Source: DASUBV01 sp036501025 (GTDB lineage Bacteria; Actinomycetota; Actinomycetes; Streptosporangiales; Streptosporangiaceae). From it: a stretch of DNA of 64,000 nt. Below the pieces are notes generated by a model. That model was not told where the DNA came from and ran no database searches. It worked only from the letters and a program-made list of their open reading frames with translations. The position numbers and the translations under genes were made by a program. Of this stretch, positions 23,704 to 34,686 are shown piece after piece. How positions within the stretch are numbered: the first letter of the stretch is position 1; every line of letters begins with the position of its first letter. Where the stretch lies: the NCBI GenBank assembly GCA_036501025.1, contig DASYBB010000101.1, positions 1 through 64,000 on the forward strand, read 5' to 3'.

Positions 23704-24744
23704 CTAGCGGCCGGCGTCGCACAGCGTGTCGTCCCAGATGTTGATCGGCACCACGCCCGCGGCCCGGCCGTCGGCGCCGATGAGCCGCCCCATCCGCTTG
23801 ATGACCCGCAGCACCAGGATCCGCTCGACGATCTGCAGCTGCGGGTGCTGCTCGGCCATGGACAGCTCCATCCGGTGCACCTCCTCGACGGTCTGCAGCC
23901 ACGAGGACTGCAGCAGCTGCGGGCCGGCCGCCACGGTGGCCGTCAGGCGGGACTGGCGCATGTGGCTGAGCTGCTGGGCCGTGGCCCGCAGGACGCCGAC
24001 GGGCACGTCCGCGCGCACGTAGTTCTCGACCGGCCAGCCGGCATCCTGCGCCGCGACGTCGGTCCGGATCCGGATGAGGCCCGACCGGAGCAGCTCGGCG
24101 GTTCTCCGCCGGGCCGTCGTCGGGCTGAGGTTCAGCCGCTCGGCGATCTCGGTGTAGGCCATCCGCCCGTCGGCGGTGAGCAGTTCCACGATGGCCTTGC
24201 CAGTGTCCGACGGCGGGCCGCCCGGCTGCGACGGCTCCTCGTCGGCGAACTCCGTGGCGTGCAGCTGGACCAGCGAGGCGACGGCCGCATCGGGCAGCCG
24301 GCGGAGCCGCCACGAGCCGCCTTCGCTGTAGAGCCGGGTGACCACCGAGGTCCGCGTGCTGAGCACGCCGTCGACCCCGTCGAGGTGGTGCAGCACGTAG
24401 TGGGAGATGGTCGGCAGGTCGGCCGCCCCGACCGTGACCAGCAGGTCGGCGGGCCCCGTGATGACTTCGACGGTGACGGCGAGGGGATGCGCGGCGATGG
24501 CGCTGGCCACGCTGAAGTGGGCGTCGGAGCGGCAGGTGATCTCGACGTGCCCGTAGCACTGCGGGCTGCTGGTCACCATGCCCGGGCTGGCCGTCACCCA
24601 GGCGATGCCCTCGTCGACCAGCCGCTGGAACCGCTTGGCCGCCGTCGTCGGCGCGATCCCGAGCACGTCGCCGACGGCGCTCCACGGCGCCCGCGGCGCC
24701 AGCTGGAGCGCGTCGACGACGAGCGCATCCTCCTCGTTGAGCAT
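23704..24744 (-). CDS. two-domain Lrp/AsnC-family transcriptional regulator
   Basis: A 346-residue protein made of two Lrp/AsnC halves. Each has a winged helix-turn-helix (WSAVGDVLGIAPTTAAKRFQRL near residue 20; MAYTEIAERLNLSPTTARRRTAELLRSG near 195) and an RAM-like effector-binding part, versus about 150 residues for a normal single-domain Lrp. Lrp proteins sense amino acids or related metabolites. It diverges from the peptide-import operon at 24909 and lies upstream of the amidohydrolase/COG0523 pair, so it could control either or both. A perfect 10-bp palindrome lies right upstream. Confidence 0.87.
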   Translation of the reverse strand: MLNEEDALVVDALQLAPRAPWSAVGDVLGIAPTTAAKRFQRLVDEGIAWVTASPGMVTSSPQCYGHVEITCRSDAHFSVASAIAAHPLAVTVEVITGPADLLVTVGAADLPTISHYVLHHLDGVDGVLSTRTSVVTRLYSEGGSWRLRRLPDAAVASLVQLHATEFADEEPSQPGGPPSDTGKAIVELLTADGRMAYTEIAERLNLSPTTARRRTAELLRSGLIRIRTDVAAQDAGWPVENYVRADVPVGVLRATAQQLSHMRQSRLTATVAAGPQLLQSSWLQTVEEVHRMELSMAEQHPQLQIVERILVLRVIKRMGRLIGADGRAAGVVPINIWDDTLCDAGR

Positions 24745-24759
24745 GGCGCAATCCTGTCA

Positions 24760-24796
24760 CAAGATCTTGATTCGTGGCGTATCCGTGCGATACCGT
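24760..24796 (+). promoter_or_regulatory. candidate promoter/operator of the peptide operon
   Basis: CAAGATCTTG (24760-24769) is a perfect palindrome. It overlaps a -35-like TTGATT (24767-24772), with TACCGT (24791-24796) 18 bases further as a possible -10. Placement between the Lrp-type regulator and the peptide importer makes it the best candidate for the regulator's site. Confidence 0.4.
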
Positions 24797-24908
24797 CCGC
24801 CTAGATGCCCTTTTTCGCAAAATGTAGGACCACGTACGGAGTAGCCCACCCGTGTGTCAGTGCGGACAAGGGGGTCGGCACGCCACCTCGAAATCACTTG
24901 GGGGATCC

Positions 24909-26516
24909 ATGCCCGCGAGCTCTGTCCGCCTGTCGACGCGCCAATCGGTGATCGTCGGCTTCGCCTTGCTAGCGCTGGCCGCCGCCGGATGCGGCAGCAG
25001 CGGCCCCTCGTCGAGTTCGGGCAGCACCGCCCCGGGCGGCGCGGCGGCCGGCTCCGGCCCGGCCAAGACGGGGACCGTGTCCCTGGAGATCGGGAGCCCG
25101 GTGACCAGCCTGGACCCGGCCAAGGGCAGCTCCTTCGCCGACTTCACGGCGGCGCAGTCCCTGTACGACCCGCTGGTCACCTTCAACCAGGCCGGCACGA
25201 TCGTCCCGGACCTGGCCACGAGCTGGACCACGACCTCGACCGGCGCCACGTTCCACCTGCGCTCCGGCGTCATGTGCTCCGACGGGACCCCGCTCACGGC
25301 CACCGACGTCGCCGCCTCGCTGCAGCGCTACACCGACCCCGCGACCGCCGCGCCCCTGCTCACCGGCGTGATCGGGGCCGGCAACACGGCCAAGATCACC
25401 GGCAACAACGCGGCGAGCACCGTGACGGTGGCCCTGACGCACCCCTACTCGCAGCTGCTGCAGGGCCTGACCTCGAACTTCACCGGGATCATCTGCCCGG
25501 CCGGCCTGAAGGACCTCAAGTCGCTGCTCACTCACTCCGACGGCACGGGCGCGTGGATGGCCAGTTCCGAGGTGTCGGGCTCCAGCTACACCTTCGCCCG
25601 CAACACCAAGTACTGGGGCGGCCCCGACTTCGGGAACATGCCGTCCGGGACGGCGCCCAAGAAGCTCGTGCTCAAGGTCGTCGCGGATGACAACACCGCG
25701 GCCAACCTGCAGTCGAGCGGGGCGCTCGATGTCGCCAACTACAGCACCAACAACTGGAAGAAGTTCAAGGGCGTGTCCGGCGACACCCTCCTGACCCAGT
25801 CCCAGACCGACACCATGCTCGTCTTCAACGAGACGCCCGGCCACGTGACGGACAAGGCCAAGGTCCGGCTGGCCATCGCCGAGGCGATGAACCGGACCGC
25901 CATGAACAACGTGCTCGGGAACGGCGAGGGCCATCTCGAGAGCAACCTGGGGATGCCCACCTACCAGTGCTTTGACGGGTCGCTGTCCTCGCTCATCCCG
26001 TCGTACAAGCTGGCCGCGGCGACCAAGGTGCTCAAGGGGCTGACCTTCCGGATCATCGGCACCAGCCAGCTGTCGTCCGGGAACGGGACGTCCTACCTGC
26101 TCGCGGAGCTGCGCCAGGCCGGCGCGACCGCGACCCTGACCAACGAGAACAACGAGGCGTGGGTCACGCAGCTCTTCTCCGGCAAGAACAACTGGGACCT
26201 CACCATCCTCGGCTACGGCAACACCTCGAACAGCCTGCTGTCGGTCTCCGGCTTCTTCACCGGGGAGGCGCCGCCCAAGGGCGAGAACCTCGGCGACGTG
26301 CAGAACCCCGCCAACGCCGCCGATTACACAACGGCCGCCCAGAATGCCGGGGCCAAGGGCTGCCAGGCCATCGACGCCCTGCAGAAGTCCCTGCTGCAGA
26401 ACTACGACACCGTGCCGCTGACCGCGCTGCCGACCACCGTCGTCTACGCCGACAACACCGCCGGGGTGTCGGTCAAGGGATTCGTGCAGCCGTCGTCACT
26501 CCGGATCAAGCACTGA
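24909..26516 (+). CDS. peptide ABC importer substrate-binding lipoprotein
   Basis: A 535-residue SBP_bac_5 (cluster C, Opp/Dpp-type) binding protein. The signal peptide ends at lipobox LALAAAGC, followed by a Ser/Gly-rich linker. Family landmarks include VTSLDPAKGSSFADF, AQSLYDPLVTF and FHLRSGVMCSDGTPLTATDV. It captures peptides or similar compounds outside the cell for the downstream permeases. The ATG at 24909 is chosen because the encoded signal peptide starts there and GGGGG precedes it; an upstream in-frame start at 24852 would add 19 residues of unlikely sequence. Confidence 0.87.
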   Translation: MPASSVRLSTRQSVIVGFALLALAAAGCGSSGPSSSSGSTAPGGAAAGSGPAKTGTVSLEIGSPVTSLDPAKGSSFADFTAAQSLYDPLVTFNQAGTIVPDLATSWTTTSTGATFHLRSGVMCSDGTPLTATDVAASLQRYTDPATAAPLLTGVIGAGNTAKITGNNAASTVTVALTHPYSQLLQGLTSNFTGIICPAGLKDLKSLLTHSDGTGAWMASSEVSGSSYTFARNTKYWGGPDFGNMPSGTAPKKLVLKVVADDNTAANLQSSGALDVANYSTNNWKKFKGVSGDTLLTQSQTDTMLVFNETPGHVTDKAKVRLAIAEAMNRTAMNNVLGNGEGHLESNLGMPTYQCFDGSLSSLIPSYKLAAATKVLKGLTFRIIGTSQLSSGNGTSYLLAELRQAGATATLTNENNEAWVTQLFSGKNNWDLTILGYGNTSNSLLSVSGFFTGEAPPKGENLGDVQNPANAADYTTAAQNAGAKGCQAIDALQKSLLQNYDTVPLTALPTTVVYADNTAGVSVKGFVQPSSLRIKH

Positions 26517-26529
26517 CACCGGTCCCGCG

Positions 26530-27549
26530 ATGACTGCCATCACTGTTGCGGAGCCGGCCGGACCGCCGCGCGCGGAGGGCGACGGCCGGCGCCGTAACTC
26601 CCCCTGGCTCGGCTACCTGGCCCGGCGCGTGGTCGGCGTGGTCGTGCTCCTGGCCATCCTGATCGTGATCACGTTCCTGATCGTGCACCTGGTGCCCGGC
26701 GACCCGGCCCGCAACGTGCTCGGGATCAACGCCAGCGCGGCCCAGGTCGCGCAGGTCCGCAAGGAGCTCGGGCTGTCCGACCCGGTGCAGGTCCAGTTCG
26801 GGCATTACCTGTCCCAGCTGCTGCGCGGCAACCTGGGCACCTCCTACGTCACCGGCCAGCCGGTGGACACGATGATCGCCCAGCGGCTGCCGGTCACCGC
26901 CGAGCTGGCCGGCCTGGCCGTGGCGTTCGTGCTGGTGATCGGGTTCCCGCTGGGGATCGCGATCGGGTCGCTGCAGCACCGCCAGCGCGCGCCCTGGACG
27001 GGCACGGTGTTCACCATGTTCGCCAGCCTCGGCGGCGCCCTGCCCGAGTACATCACCGGCACCGTGCTGATCCTGGCCTTCGCCCTCGGGCTCAAGCTGC
27101 TCCCGGTCCAGGGGAGCACCAGCCTGCGCGGGATCATCCTGCCGGTCATCGCCATCGGCTTCGCCCCGGCGTTCATCTTCGCCCGGCTGGTCCGCAACGA
27201 GACCGCGAACGTCCTGTCCCAGGAGTACATCACCACGGCGGTGAGCAAGCGGCTGCCGACCTGGCGGCTGTATGCCAGCCACGTGCTGCCCAACGTGGTG
27301 ACCAGCACCCTCACCCTCGGCGGCCTGCTGCTGGTCGCCCTGCTCGGCGGGACGGTGGTGACCGAGAACGTGTTCAACATCCCGGGCCTCGGCACCGAGA
27401 TCGTCCAGGCCATCCTGCAGAACGACTACCCCGCCATCCAGGGCATCATCCTGGTGCTCGGCGCCGTGGCCATCGCCATCACCCTGGCCGTGGACGTCGT
27501 CCTCGGGCTCATCGATCCGCGGACCCTGCTGGCCCGGAGGTCGCGATGA
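26530..27549 (+). CDS. peptide ABC importer permease, DppB-type
   Basis: A 339-residue inner-membrane permease with six main helices. It opens with YLARRVVGVVVLLAILIVITFLIVHLVPGDPARNVLG, the standard DppB/OppB start, and has the EAA-like cytoplasmic loop around ETANVLSQEYITTAVSKRLPTWRLYASHVLPNV. It pairs with the permease half of the next protein. Its stop overlaps the next ATG (ATGA). Confidence 0.88.
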   Translation: MTAITVAEPAGPPRAEGDGRRRNSPWLGYLARRVVGVVVLLAILIVITFLIVHLVPGDPARNVLGINASAAQVAQVRKELGLSDPVQVQFGHYLSQLLRGNLGTSYVTGQPVDTMIAQRLPVTAELAGLAVAFVLVIGFPLGIAIGSLQHRQRAPWTGTVFTMFASLGGALPEYITGTVLILAFALGLKLLPVQGSTSLRGIILPVIAIGFAPAFIFARLVRNETANVLSQEYITTAVSKRLPTWRLYASHVLPNVVTSTLTLGGLLLVALLGGTVVTENVFNIPGLGTEIVQAILQNDYPAIQGIILVLGAVAIAITLAVDVVLGLIDPRTLLARRSR

Positions 27550-29499
27550 GCGAGCAGGTCATCGCCACCGAGACGGCGGTCAGCCCGCCCGCCGACACGG
27601 CCGAGGGCCGCGGGCGCCGGCGGCTGCCGGCCACCCTGATCTGCGGCATCATCGTCCTGGCCGTCATGCTCCTGCTGGCCATCTTCGGGCCGGTCATCTG
27701 GGGGGCGCAGGCCAACAACCTGGGCACGGCGTTCCGCGGCGGCCCGACCGCCGCGCACCTGCTCGGCACCGACGCCCTCGGCCGGGACGACCTGGCCCGC
27801 ACCCTGAGCGCGACCCGCCTCACCATCTGGATGGCGTTCCTGGCCACCCTGATCGCGGTCGGGGCCGGGATCGTGCTGGGCGCCGCGATCGTGGTCGCCG
27901 GCCCCCGGGTCCGCGCCACCGGGGAGCGGCTCATTGACCTGCTCATCGCCTACCCGCCCATCATCGTCGCGCTGGCCGTGACGGCCATCTTCCGGCCCAG
28001 CGAGACCAGCGTCGTGGTGGCCATCGGGCTGGCGTTCACGCCGCAGTTCGCCCGCCTGACCAACACCCTCGCCTCCTCGGTCAGCGAGCGCGACTTCGTG
28101 TGGGTGGCGCAGCTGCTCGGCCTGCGGGGCAGCCGGGTCCTGCGCCGCCACATCCTGCCTAACCTGGCCGGGCCGCTGCTGGTGCTGGCGTCGGTGGGCT
28201 TCGCGTCGGCGATCATCACCCTGTCCGGGCTGAGCTTCATCGGCCTCGGCGTGCAGCAGCCGACCTATGACTGGGGCGCCCTGCTGGCCTCCGGCCTGCA
28301 GGACCTGAACGCCAACCCGATCGAGGTGGTCGGGCCCGCGCTGGGCATCCTCATCACCGGACTCGCCGCCGGCCTGGTCGGTGACGGGCTCAACCACTAC
28401 CTCGACCCGAGGCTGCGGGTCAGCTTCCGCCGCCGGCGGCGGGCCGCGGCCGCCGTCCAGCGGGCGGCGGCGAGCGCCTACTCCCCTGGAGCGCAGGCGG
28501 CCGGGCCCACCGACCCCGGCCTGGTCGCGTCGGTCCGCGACCTGCGGGTGTTCGCCCCCGACGCCCCCGAGGCGCCCATCGTCCGCGGCGTGTCCCTGCA
28601 GATCCGCCGGGGCGAGATCGTCGGGCTGGTGGGCGAGTCGGGCTCGGGCAAGACCATGACGGCGATGGGCATCGCCCGCCTGCTGCCGGCCGGGCTGCTG
28701 TGGGACGCCGCCGAGCTGACCGTCAGCGGGCGGGACGTGGGCGCCCGCAGCCGGTCCACCCGGCATCTCGCCACCGAGGTGGGCATCGTCTTCCAGGACC
28801 CGTCCTCCTCGTTCAACCCGGCCCGCCACATCGGCCCGCAGATCACCGAGACCGCGCGGGTCCACGGCGGCATGGAGAAGCGGCAGGCCAGCGCCCTGGC
28901 CATCGACCGGCTGCGCGAGTCGCACGTGTCCTCCCCCGAGCTGCGGATGCGGCAGTACCCCCATGAGCTGTCGGGCGGCATGCGCCAGCGGGCCATGATC
29001 GCCATGGCCCTGATGACCTCCCCGTCGCTGCTCATCGCCGACGAGCCGACGACCGCCCTGGACGTCACGGTGCAGGCCGACGTGCTCCGCCTGCTCCGCA
29101 ACCTCAACCAGTCCCACGGGATGGCCGTGCTGCTGATCTCGCACGACATCGCCGTGGTGTCGGCGCTGTGCGACCGGGTGTGCGTCATGTACGCCGGCCG
29201 GATCGTCGAGGAGCTGTCCGCCGCGGACCTGCACGCGCAGCGGGTCTGCCACCCCTACACCCGGGCGCTGCTGGCCGCCTCGCCCCGCCTGGAGGCGGGC
29301 GCGGACGGGACCGGGCTGACGCCGCTCGAGGGCCGCCCGCCCCGGCCGGGGATCCCCATCACCGGCTGCTCGTTCGCCGACCGCTGCTCGCTGGCCATCG
29401 ATGAGTGCCGGGAGACCGACCCCGAGCTGCGCGACCTGGGCGACGGGCGACGAGCAGCGTGCCTGGTCACCACCGGGCCGCTCGGGGAGGCGGCGTCTC

Positions 29500-29507
<8 letters not shown>
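27546..29507 (+). CDS. peptide ABC importer permease-ATPase fusion (DppC-DppD type)
   Basis: A 653-residue fusion. Residues about 1-285 are a DppC-type permease (LLGTDALGRDDLARTL; EAA loop SSVSERDFVWVAQLLGLRGS). After a basic, Ala-rich linker, residues about 315-650 are a DppD-type ATPase with Walker A GESGSGKT, signature ELSGGMRQRAMIAMAL, Walker B LLIADEPTTALD and a C-terminal cysteine-containing oligopeptide-ATPase tail (GCSFADRCSLAIDEC). Such fusions are known in actinobacteria and force permease and ATPase into equal amounts. It overlaps its neighbours on both sides. Confidence 0.9.
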
Positions 29508-30513
<1,006 letters not shown>

Positions 30514-30539
30514 ACCCTGACCCTGAAGGGACCCGATCC

Positions 30540-32492
30540 GTGGCTTCCGAGCGCGCCTACCGACCCGAGGACCTGCTCCGCTTCGTCGACTGCCTGGACG
30601 GGGCGCTCGTGCCGGGCACCGACGCCGTCATCTACGTCGCCAACACCCTGGACGGCGCCGCCGCCAGCGGCACCAGCGCCCTGTGGCTGGCCGAGCGGGG
30701 GGAGCACCGCCGCCTGGCCCCGGCAGAGACCTCGCAGGCCCGGCCCGCGGTCTCCCCCGACGGCCAGACCGTGGCCTTCCTGCAGCAGTCCGGGAGCGAG
30801 GCCGACGCGCCGTGGCAGCTGTGCATCTGTCCCGCGGGCGGCGGCGAGGCCACGATCCTCACCAGCTTCGCCCGCGGCACCGGGCAGGCCGGCCCGGCCT
30901 GGTCGCCGGACGGCACCTCCCTGGCCGTCGATGCGTCCGACACCCCCCGGCGGGACCCGAAGCGGGCCTACCGGATCACCCGGCGGACCTGGCGCCTCGA
31001 CGGCATGGGCCTGATCGACGACCGGCAGACTGACCTCTACGTGCTGCCCGCGGCCGGGGGCGAGCCGCGGCGGCTGACCACCGATGACGGGGTGGTGTCC
31101 TTCCTGGAGTGGGCACCCGGCGGCGGGTCGGTCCTCTACGGCACGTTCGGCGCCGGCCGGGACACCGAGTACGCGATCCGCACCGTGGAGGTCAGCTCCG
31201 GCGAGGCGCGCACGGTGACCACCGGCCCGCTGCTCGTCTACACCTCCGTCGCCGCCTGGACCCCGGACGGCAAGGTCGTGTACTCCTCGCCATGGGAGAT
31301 CAACCAGCGGATCGAGCTGATGATCTGCGACCTTGCGGCCGGCACCAGCGAGAGCCGCACGCCCGACCCGCAGGGCCAGCTGTTCGGGCTCATGCAGGCC
31401 GGCTACGACTCCCGGATCCTGGCCCCCCGCATCCTGGTCGACGCCGCCGGCGAATGGGCCTACGTGTACGTCCAGCAGGGCGGCAGCCTGCGCACCACCC
31501 GGGTCGCCCTGCACGGCGACGTCGCGGTGGAGCCGGTCACCGGCACCAGCGAGTCGGTCATCCCCGTCGCCCTCGACGGCTCCCGGCTCCTGGCCATCCG
31601 CACGGCGCACGCCCGGCCCGCCGACCTGGCCGTGCTCGACACCGGCAGCCACGACCTCCAGCCGGTCACCGAGCTGAACGCCGGGTGGCTGACCGAGATG
31701 CCCTTCGAGGTGCACCACCTCACCTACCCGACGGCGGACGGCGCGACCGAGATCGAGGGCTGGTACCTGGCGCCCCGCGACGGCACCGGCCCCTTCCCGA
31801 CGGTGCTGCACATCCACGGCGGCCCGTTCGCCGCCCACGGCGAGATCTTCAGTACCGACAACCTGCTGCTCACCGCGGCCGGCTACGGCGTCCTGTCGGT
31901 CAACTTCCGCGGCGGGTCCGGCTACGGCGACGCCCACGCCGAGATGCTGATCGGCGACTGGGGCCGGTTCGACATGGCCGACCTGCTCCAGGGGGTCGAC
32001 GTGGCCGTCGAGCGCGGCCTGGCCGACGGCAGCCGGGTGGCCTCCTTCGGCCTCTCCGGCGGCGGCTACCTCACCTCGTGGCTGCTCACCCACAGCGACC
32101 GGTTCCGGGCCGGGATCTCCGAGTGCCTGGTCTCCGACTGGACCGGCATGCTCGGCTCCGACATCCCCCAGGTGATCGCCACCTGGATGGACCGCCAGCC
32201 GGGGAACGGGCCGGCCTCCATGGAGCCGTACGCGCGGATGGCGCCCTCGACGTACGCCGCCGACTGCTCGGCGCCGCTGCTGCTGGTCGAGCACGAGGGC
32301 GATCTGCGGTGCCCGATCTCCCAGGGCGACGTGCTCTACAACGAGCTGCAGCTGGCGGGCAAGGTGACGGAGATGTTCCGGCTGCCCGGCGTGCCGCACT
32401 CGCCGTTCGGCGCCGACCTGGGCGTGCGGGTGCAGCGCGCCGAGGCGATCCTGGACTGGATGGACCGCTGGGTCCGGCCCGCCCATGCCTGA
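30540..32492 (+). CDS. S9-family serine peptidase (prolyl oligopeptidase/acylaminoacyl-peptidase type)
   Basis: A 650-residue cytoplasmic peptidase. The first about 380 residues form a beta-propeller-like gate (WSPDGTSLAVDAS; AAWTPDGKVVYSS). The C-terminal alpha/beta-hydrolase domain has oxyanion loop HIHGGPFAAHG, nucleophile Ser506 in FGLSGGGY, Asp in EHEGDLRCPISQ and His in GVPHSPFG. S9 enzymes cut short peptides, many after proline. No signal peptide is visible, so it should act on imported peptides. The GTG start at 30540 follows GAAGGG. Its end overlaps the next gene by 8 bases. Confidence 0.87.
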   Translation: MASERAYRPEDLLRFVDCLDGALVPGTDAVIYVANTLDGAAASGTSALWLAERGEHRRLAPAETSQARPAVSPDGQTVAFLQQSGSEADAPWQLCICPAGGGEATILTSFARGTGQAGPAWSPDGTSLAVDASDTPRRDPKRAYRITRRTWRLDGMGLIDDRQTDLYVLPAAGGEPRRLTTDDGVVSFLEWAPGGGSVLYGTFGAGRDTEYAIRTVEVSSGEARTVTTGPLLVYTSVAAWTPDGKVVYSSPWEINQRIELMICDLAAGTSESRTPDPQGQLFGLMQAGYDSRILAPRILVDAAGEWAYVYVQQGGSLRTTRVALHGDVAVEPVTGTSESVIPVALDGSRLLAIRTAHARPADLAVLDTGSHDLQPVTELNAGWLTEMPFEVHHLTYPTADGATEIEGWYLAPRDGTGPFPTVLHIHGGPFAAHGEIFSTDNLLLTAAGYGVLSVNFRGGSGYGDAHAEMLIGDWGRFDMADLLQGVDVAVERGLADGSRVASFGLSGGGYLTSWLLTHSDRFRAGISECLVSDWTGMLGSDIPQVIATWMDRQPGNGPASMEPYARMAPSTYAADCSAPLLLVEHEGDLRCPISQGDVLYNELQLAGKVTEMFRLPGVPHSPFGADLGVRVQRAEAILDWMDRWVRPAHA

Positions 32493-33765
32493 CCCGACGC
32501 CTCCGATCATGTCCGCCGGGCTGCTGCCGGGCGGGGCCGGCGAGCCGGTCCGGTTCCGGCGGGTCACGGTCGTGGACGGGACGGGCGCCCCGCCCGTCCC
32601 CGACCAGTGGGTGCTGGTGGAGAACGGCCGGATCGCCGGCCTCGGGCCGGAGCCGGCCGCCGACGGCGCCTCGCCCCGCCTGACCGACGTCGACGCGCCG
32701 GGATGCACCCTCCTGCCCGGCCTCATCAACTGCCATGTGCACCTCTGTCACGACGGGCCGCCCAACCTGGTCCGCCAGCTCCAGGACGACAAGGTCCCGC
32801 TGGCCACCCTCCGCGCGGTGCGCAACCTGATCCTCGCCCTCCAGTCGGGGGTCACCACCGTCCGCGACTGCGGTGCCACCGACGGCATCGCCATCGCCCT
32901 GGCCCAGGCCGTGGCCGACGGCGGGATCGTCGGCCCGCGGATCCTGGCCGCGGGCCGGGTCATCACCATGACCGGCGGTCACGGCCACTTCATGGGCCTG
33001 GAGTCAGACGGCGCCGACGCCGTGCGCCGGTCGGTGCGCACCGAGATGAAGGGGGGCGCCCACTTCATCAAGGCCATGGCGACCGGCGGCGTGCTGACCC
33101 CCGGCGTCGAGGCCGACCACTGCGGCCTCAGCCAGGAGGAGCTGCTCGCCGTGGCCCGGACCGCCCACGAGTCGGGCCGGCGCACCGCGACCCACGCCAT
33201 CGGCGGGACGGGCATCAAGAACGCGCTCCGGGCCGGGATCGACTCGATCGAGCACGGATTCCACCTCGACGACGAGGCCCTCCAGCTGGCCGTCGATCAG
33301 GGGACGTTCCTCGTCCCGACGCTGGTCGCCATCGAGAGCATCCTGGACCACGCCGAGGACGGCGTGATGCCCGACTTCGTGGTCCGCAAGGCCCGCCGGG
33401 AGGCGGGCGCCCACCACGAGGCGTTTGCCCGCGCGGTCGCCGCCGGGGTGAACATCGCGGCAGGCACGGACGCCGGGACCCCGTTCAACCTCCACTCCGA
33501 CCTGCCCCGCGAGCTCGGGCTCATGGTCCGCCTCGGGATGTCCCCCGGCCAGGCCATCGCCGCCGCGACCAGCCAGGCCGCGGCCAACCTCGGCGTGCGC
33601 GACTCGGTCGGCACGGTCGAGGCCGGGAAGGTCGCCGACCTGCTGCTAGTGGACGGCGACCCGACGGCCGACATTGGCGCGCTCACCCGGGTGGCCGCCG
33701 TGATGCGGGCGGGGCGGCTCGTGCACCGGGCGCTCCGCCCGGCGCCCGAGCCGGTCGCCGGCTGA
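32485..33765 (+). CDS. metal-dependent amidohydrolase, prolidase/imidazolonepropionase-like
   Basis: A 426-residue amidohydrolase_1 protein. Metal site: HVHLCHDG (HxH), the likely carboxylated lysine in GGAHFIKAMATGGV, THAIGG, IEHGFHLDD and the late Asp in AAGTDAGTPF. Relatives include Xaa-Pro dipeptidases, arginine carboxypeptidases and imidazolonepropionase-like enzymes. Its place between an S9 peptidase and an iminopeptidase makes a dipeptidase acting on Xaa-Pro or a cyclic dipeptide plausible, but the substrate is inferred from context only. The ATG at 32485 overlaps the preceding gene by 8 bases. Confidence 0.85.
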   Translation: MPDPTPPIMSAGLLPGGAGEPVRFRRVTVVDGTGAPPVPDQWVLVENGRIAGLGPEPAADGASPRLTDVDAPGCTLLPGLINCHVHLCHDGPPNLVRQLQDDKVPLATLRAVRNLILALQSGVTTVRDCGATDGIAIALAQAVADGGIVGPRILAAGRVITMTGGHGHFMGLESDGADAVRRSVRTEMKGGAHFIKAMATGGVLTPGVEADHCGLSQEELLAVARTAHESGRRTATHAIGGTGIKNALRAGIDSIEHGFHLDDEALQLAVDQGTFLVPTLVAIESILDHAEDGVMPDFVVRKARREAGAHHEAFARAVAAGVNIAAGTDAGTPFNLHSDLPRELGLMVRLGMSPGQAIAAATSQAAANLGVRDSVGTVEAGKVADLLLVDGDPTADIGALTRVAAVMRAGRLVHRALRPAPEPVAG

Positions 33766-33795
33766 GCCCAGCGCGCCCTGACAAAGGAGGCACCC

Positions 33796-34686
33796 ATGCA
33801 GATCGAGGTCAACGGAGCCCGGCTGTTCGTCGACGTGGACGGGGCGCGGAGCGTCCCCGCCGGGGCGGCCATGGCCGAGCGGCCGGTGCTCTTCGTGCTC
33901 CACGGCGGGCCGGGCGCCGACCACTCTTACTTCAAGCCGTGGCTTGACGCCCTGACCGGCGTGGCCCAGCTGGTCTACGTCGACCACCGGGGCAACGGGC
34001 GCTCCGAGCGCACCGGGACCGCCACCTACACGATGACCCAGATGGCCGACGACCTCGAGGAGCTGCGGAAGCTGCTCGGCTACGAGCGCATCCAGGTGCT
34101 CGGCCACTCCTTCGGCGGGATGGTCGCCCTCACCTATGCCCTCCGGCATAGCGGCAGCCTGGCCGGGCTGATCGCCTGCACCACGGCGGCGAGCTATGAG
34201 TTCCGCGCCGAGGCGTGGGAGATCGCCGCGGCCCGGGCGACGCCCGAGCAGCTGAAGATGCTGCCCCGGCTCTTCGACGGGGTCGTCGCGACCGAGGCCG
34301 AGCACGACGAGTGGTGGCGGGTCTGCCTGCCGCTCTACTTCCACCGGCCCGACGCCACCGTCTGCGCGGAGCTGCTCGGCCGCGAGCACGCCCAGCTGGA
34401 GGTCGTCAACTACATGATGGCGTCCCAGATCCCCGCCTACGACGTGTCCGCGCAGCTGGCGGCCATCTCCGCGCCCACGCTCGTGGTGTCCGGCCGCCAC
34501 GACTGGGTGACCCCGGTCAGCCAGGGGCAGGTGATCGCCGCCGGCATCCCCGGTGCCGCCCTGGCGGTATTCGAGGACAGCGGTCACTTCCCGTTCATCG
34601 AGGAGCAGGACCGGTTCCTGCAGGTCATCGGCGATTTCGTGGAGACCGCGGGCCGACCCGGACAGGGCGGTGCCGGCCCGCTATGA
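33796..34686 (+). CDS. alpha/beta hydrolase, proline iminopeptidase-like
   Basis: A 296-residue hydrolase with the S33 proline-iminopeptidase hallmarks: oxyanion motif HGGPG (residues 36-40), DHRGNGRS, nucleophile Ser105 in GHSFGG, acid in SGRHDWVTP and His in EDSGHFPF. It would release N-terminal proline from peptides; some relatives are other amidases. An AAAGGAGG-type ribosome binding site precedes ATG 33796. It ends the peptide operon, overlapping the convergent membrane gene by 6 bases. Confidence 0.85.
   Translation: MQIEVNGARLFVDVDGARSVPAGAAMAERPVLFVLHGGPGADHSYFKPWLDALTGVAQLVYVDHRGNGRSERTGTATYTMTQMADDLEELRKLLGYERIQVLGHSFGGMVALTYALRHSGSLAGLIACTTAASYEFRAEAWEIAAARATPEQLKMLPRLFDGVVATEAEHDEWWRVCLPLYFHRPDATVCAELLGREHAQLEVVNYMMASQIPAYDVSAQLAAISAPTLVVSGRHDWVTPVSQGQVIAAGIPGAALAVFEDSGHFPFIEEQDRFLQVIGDFVETAGRPGQGGAGPL

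Noticed and set aside
24852..24908. upstream start of the first peptide-binding protein
   Set aside because: It would place 19 polar residues before a complete signal peptide; ATG 24909 is directly followed by it.
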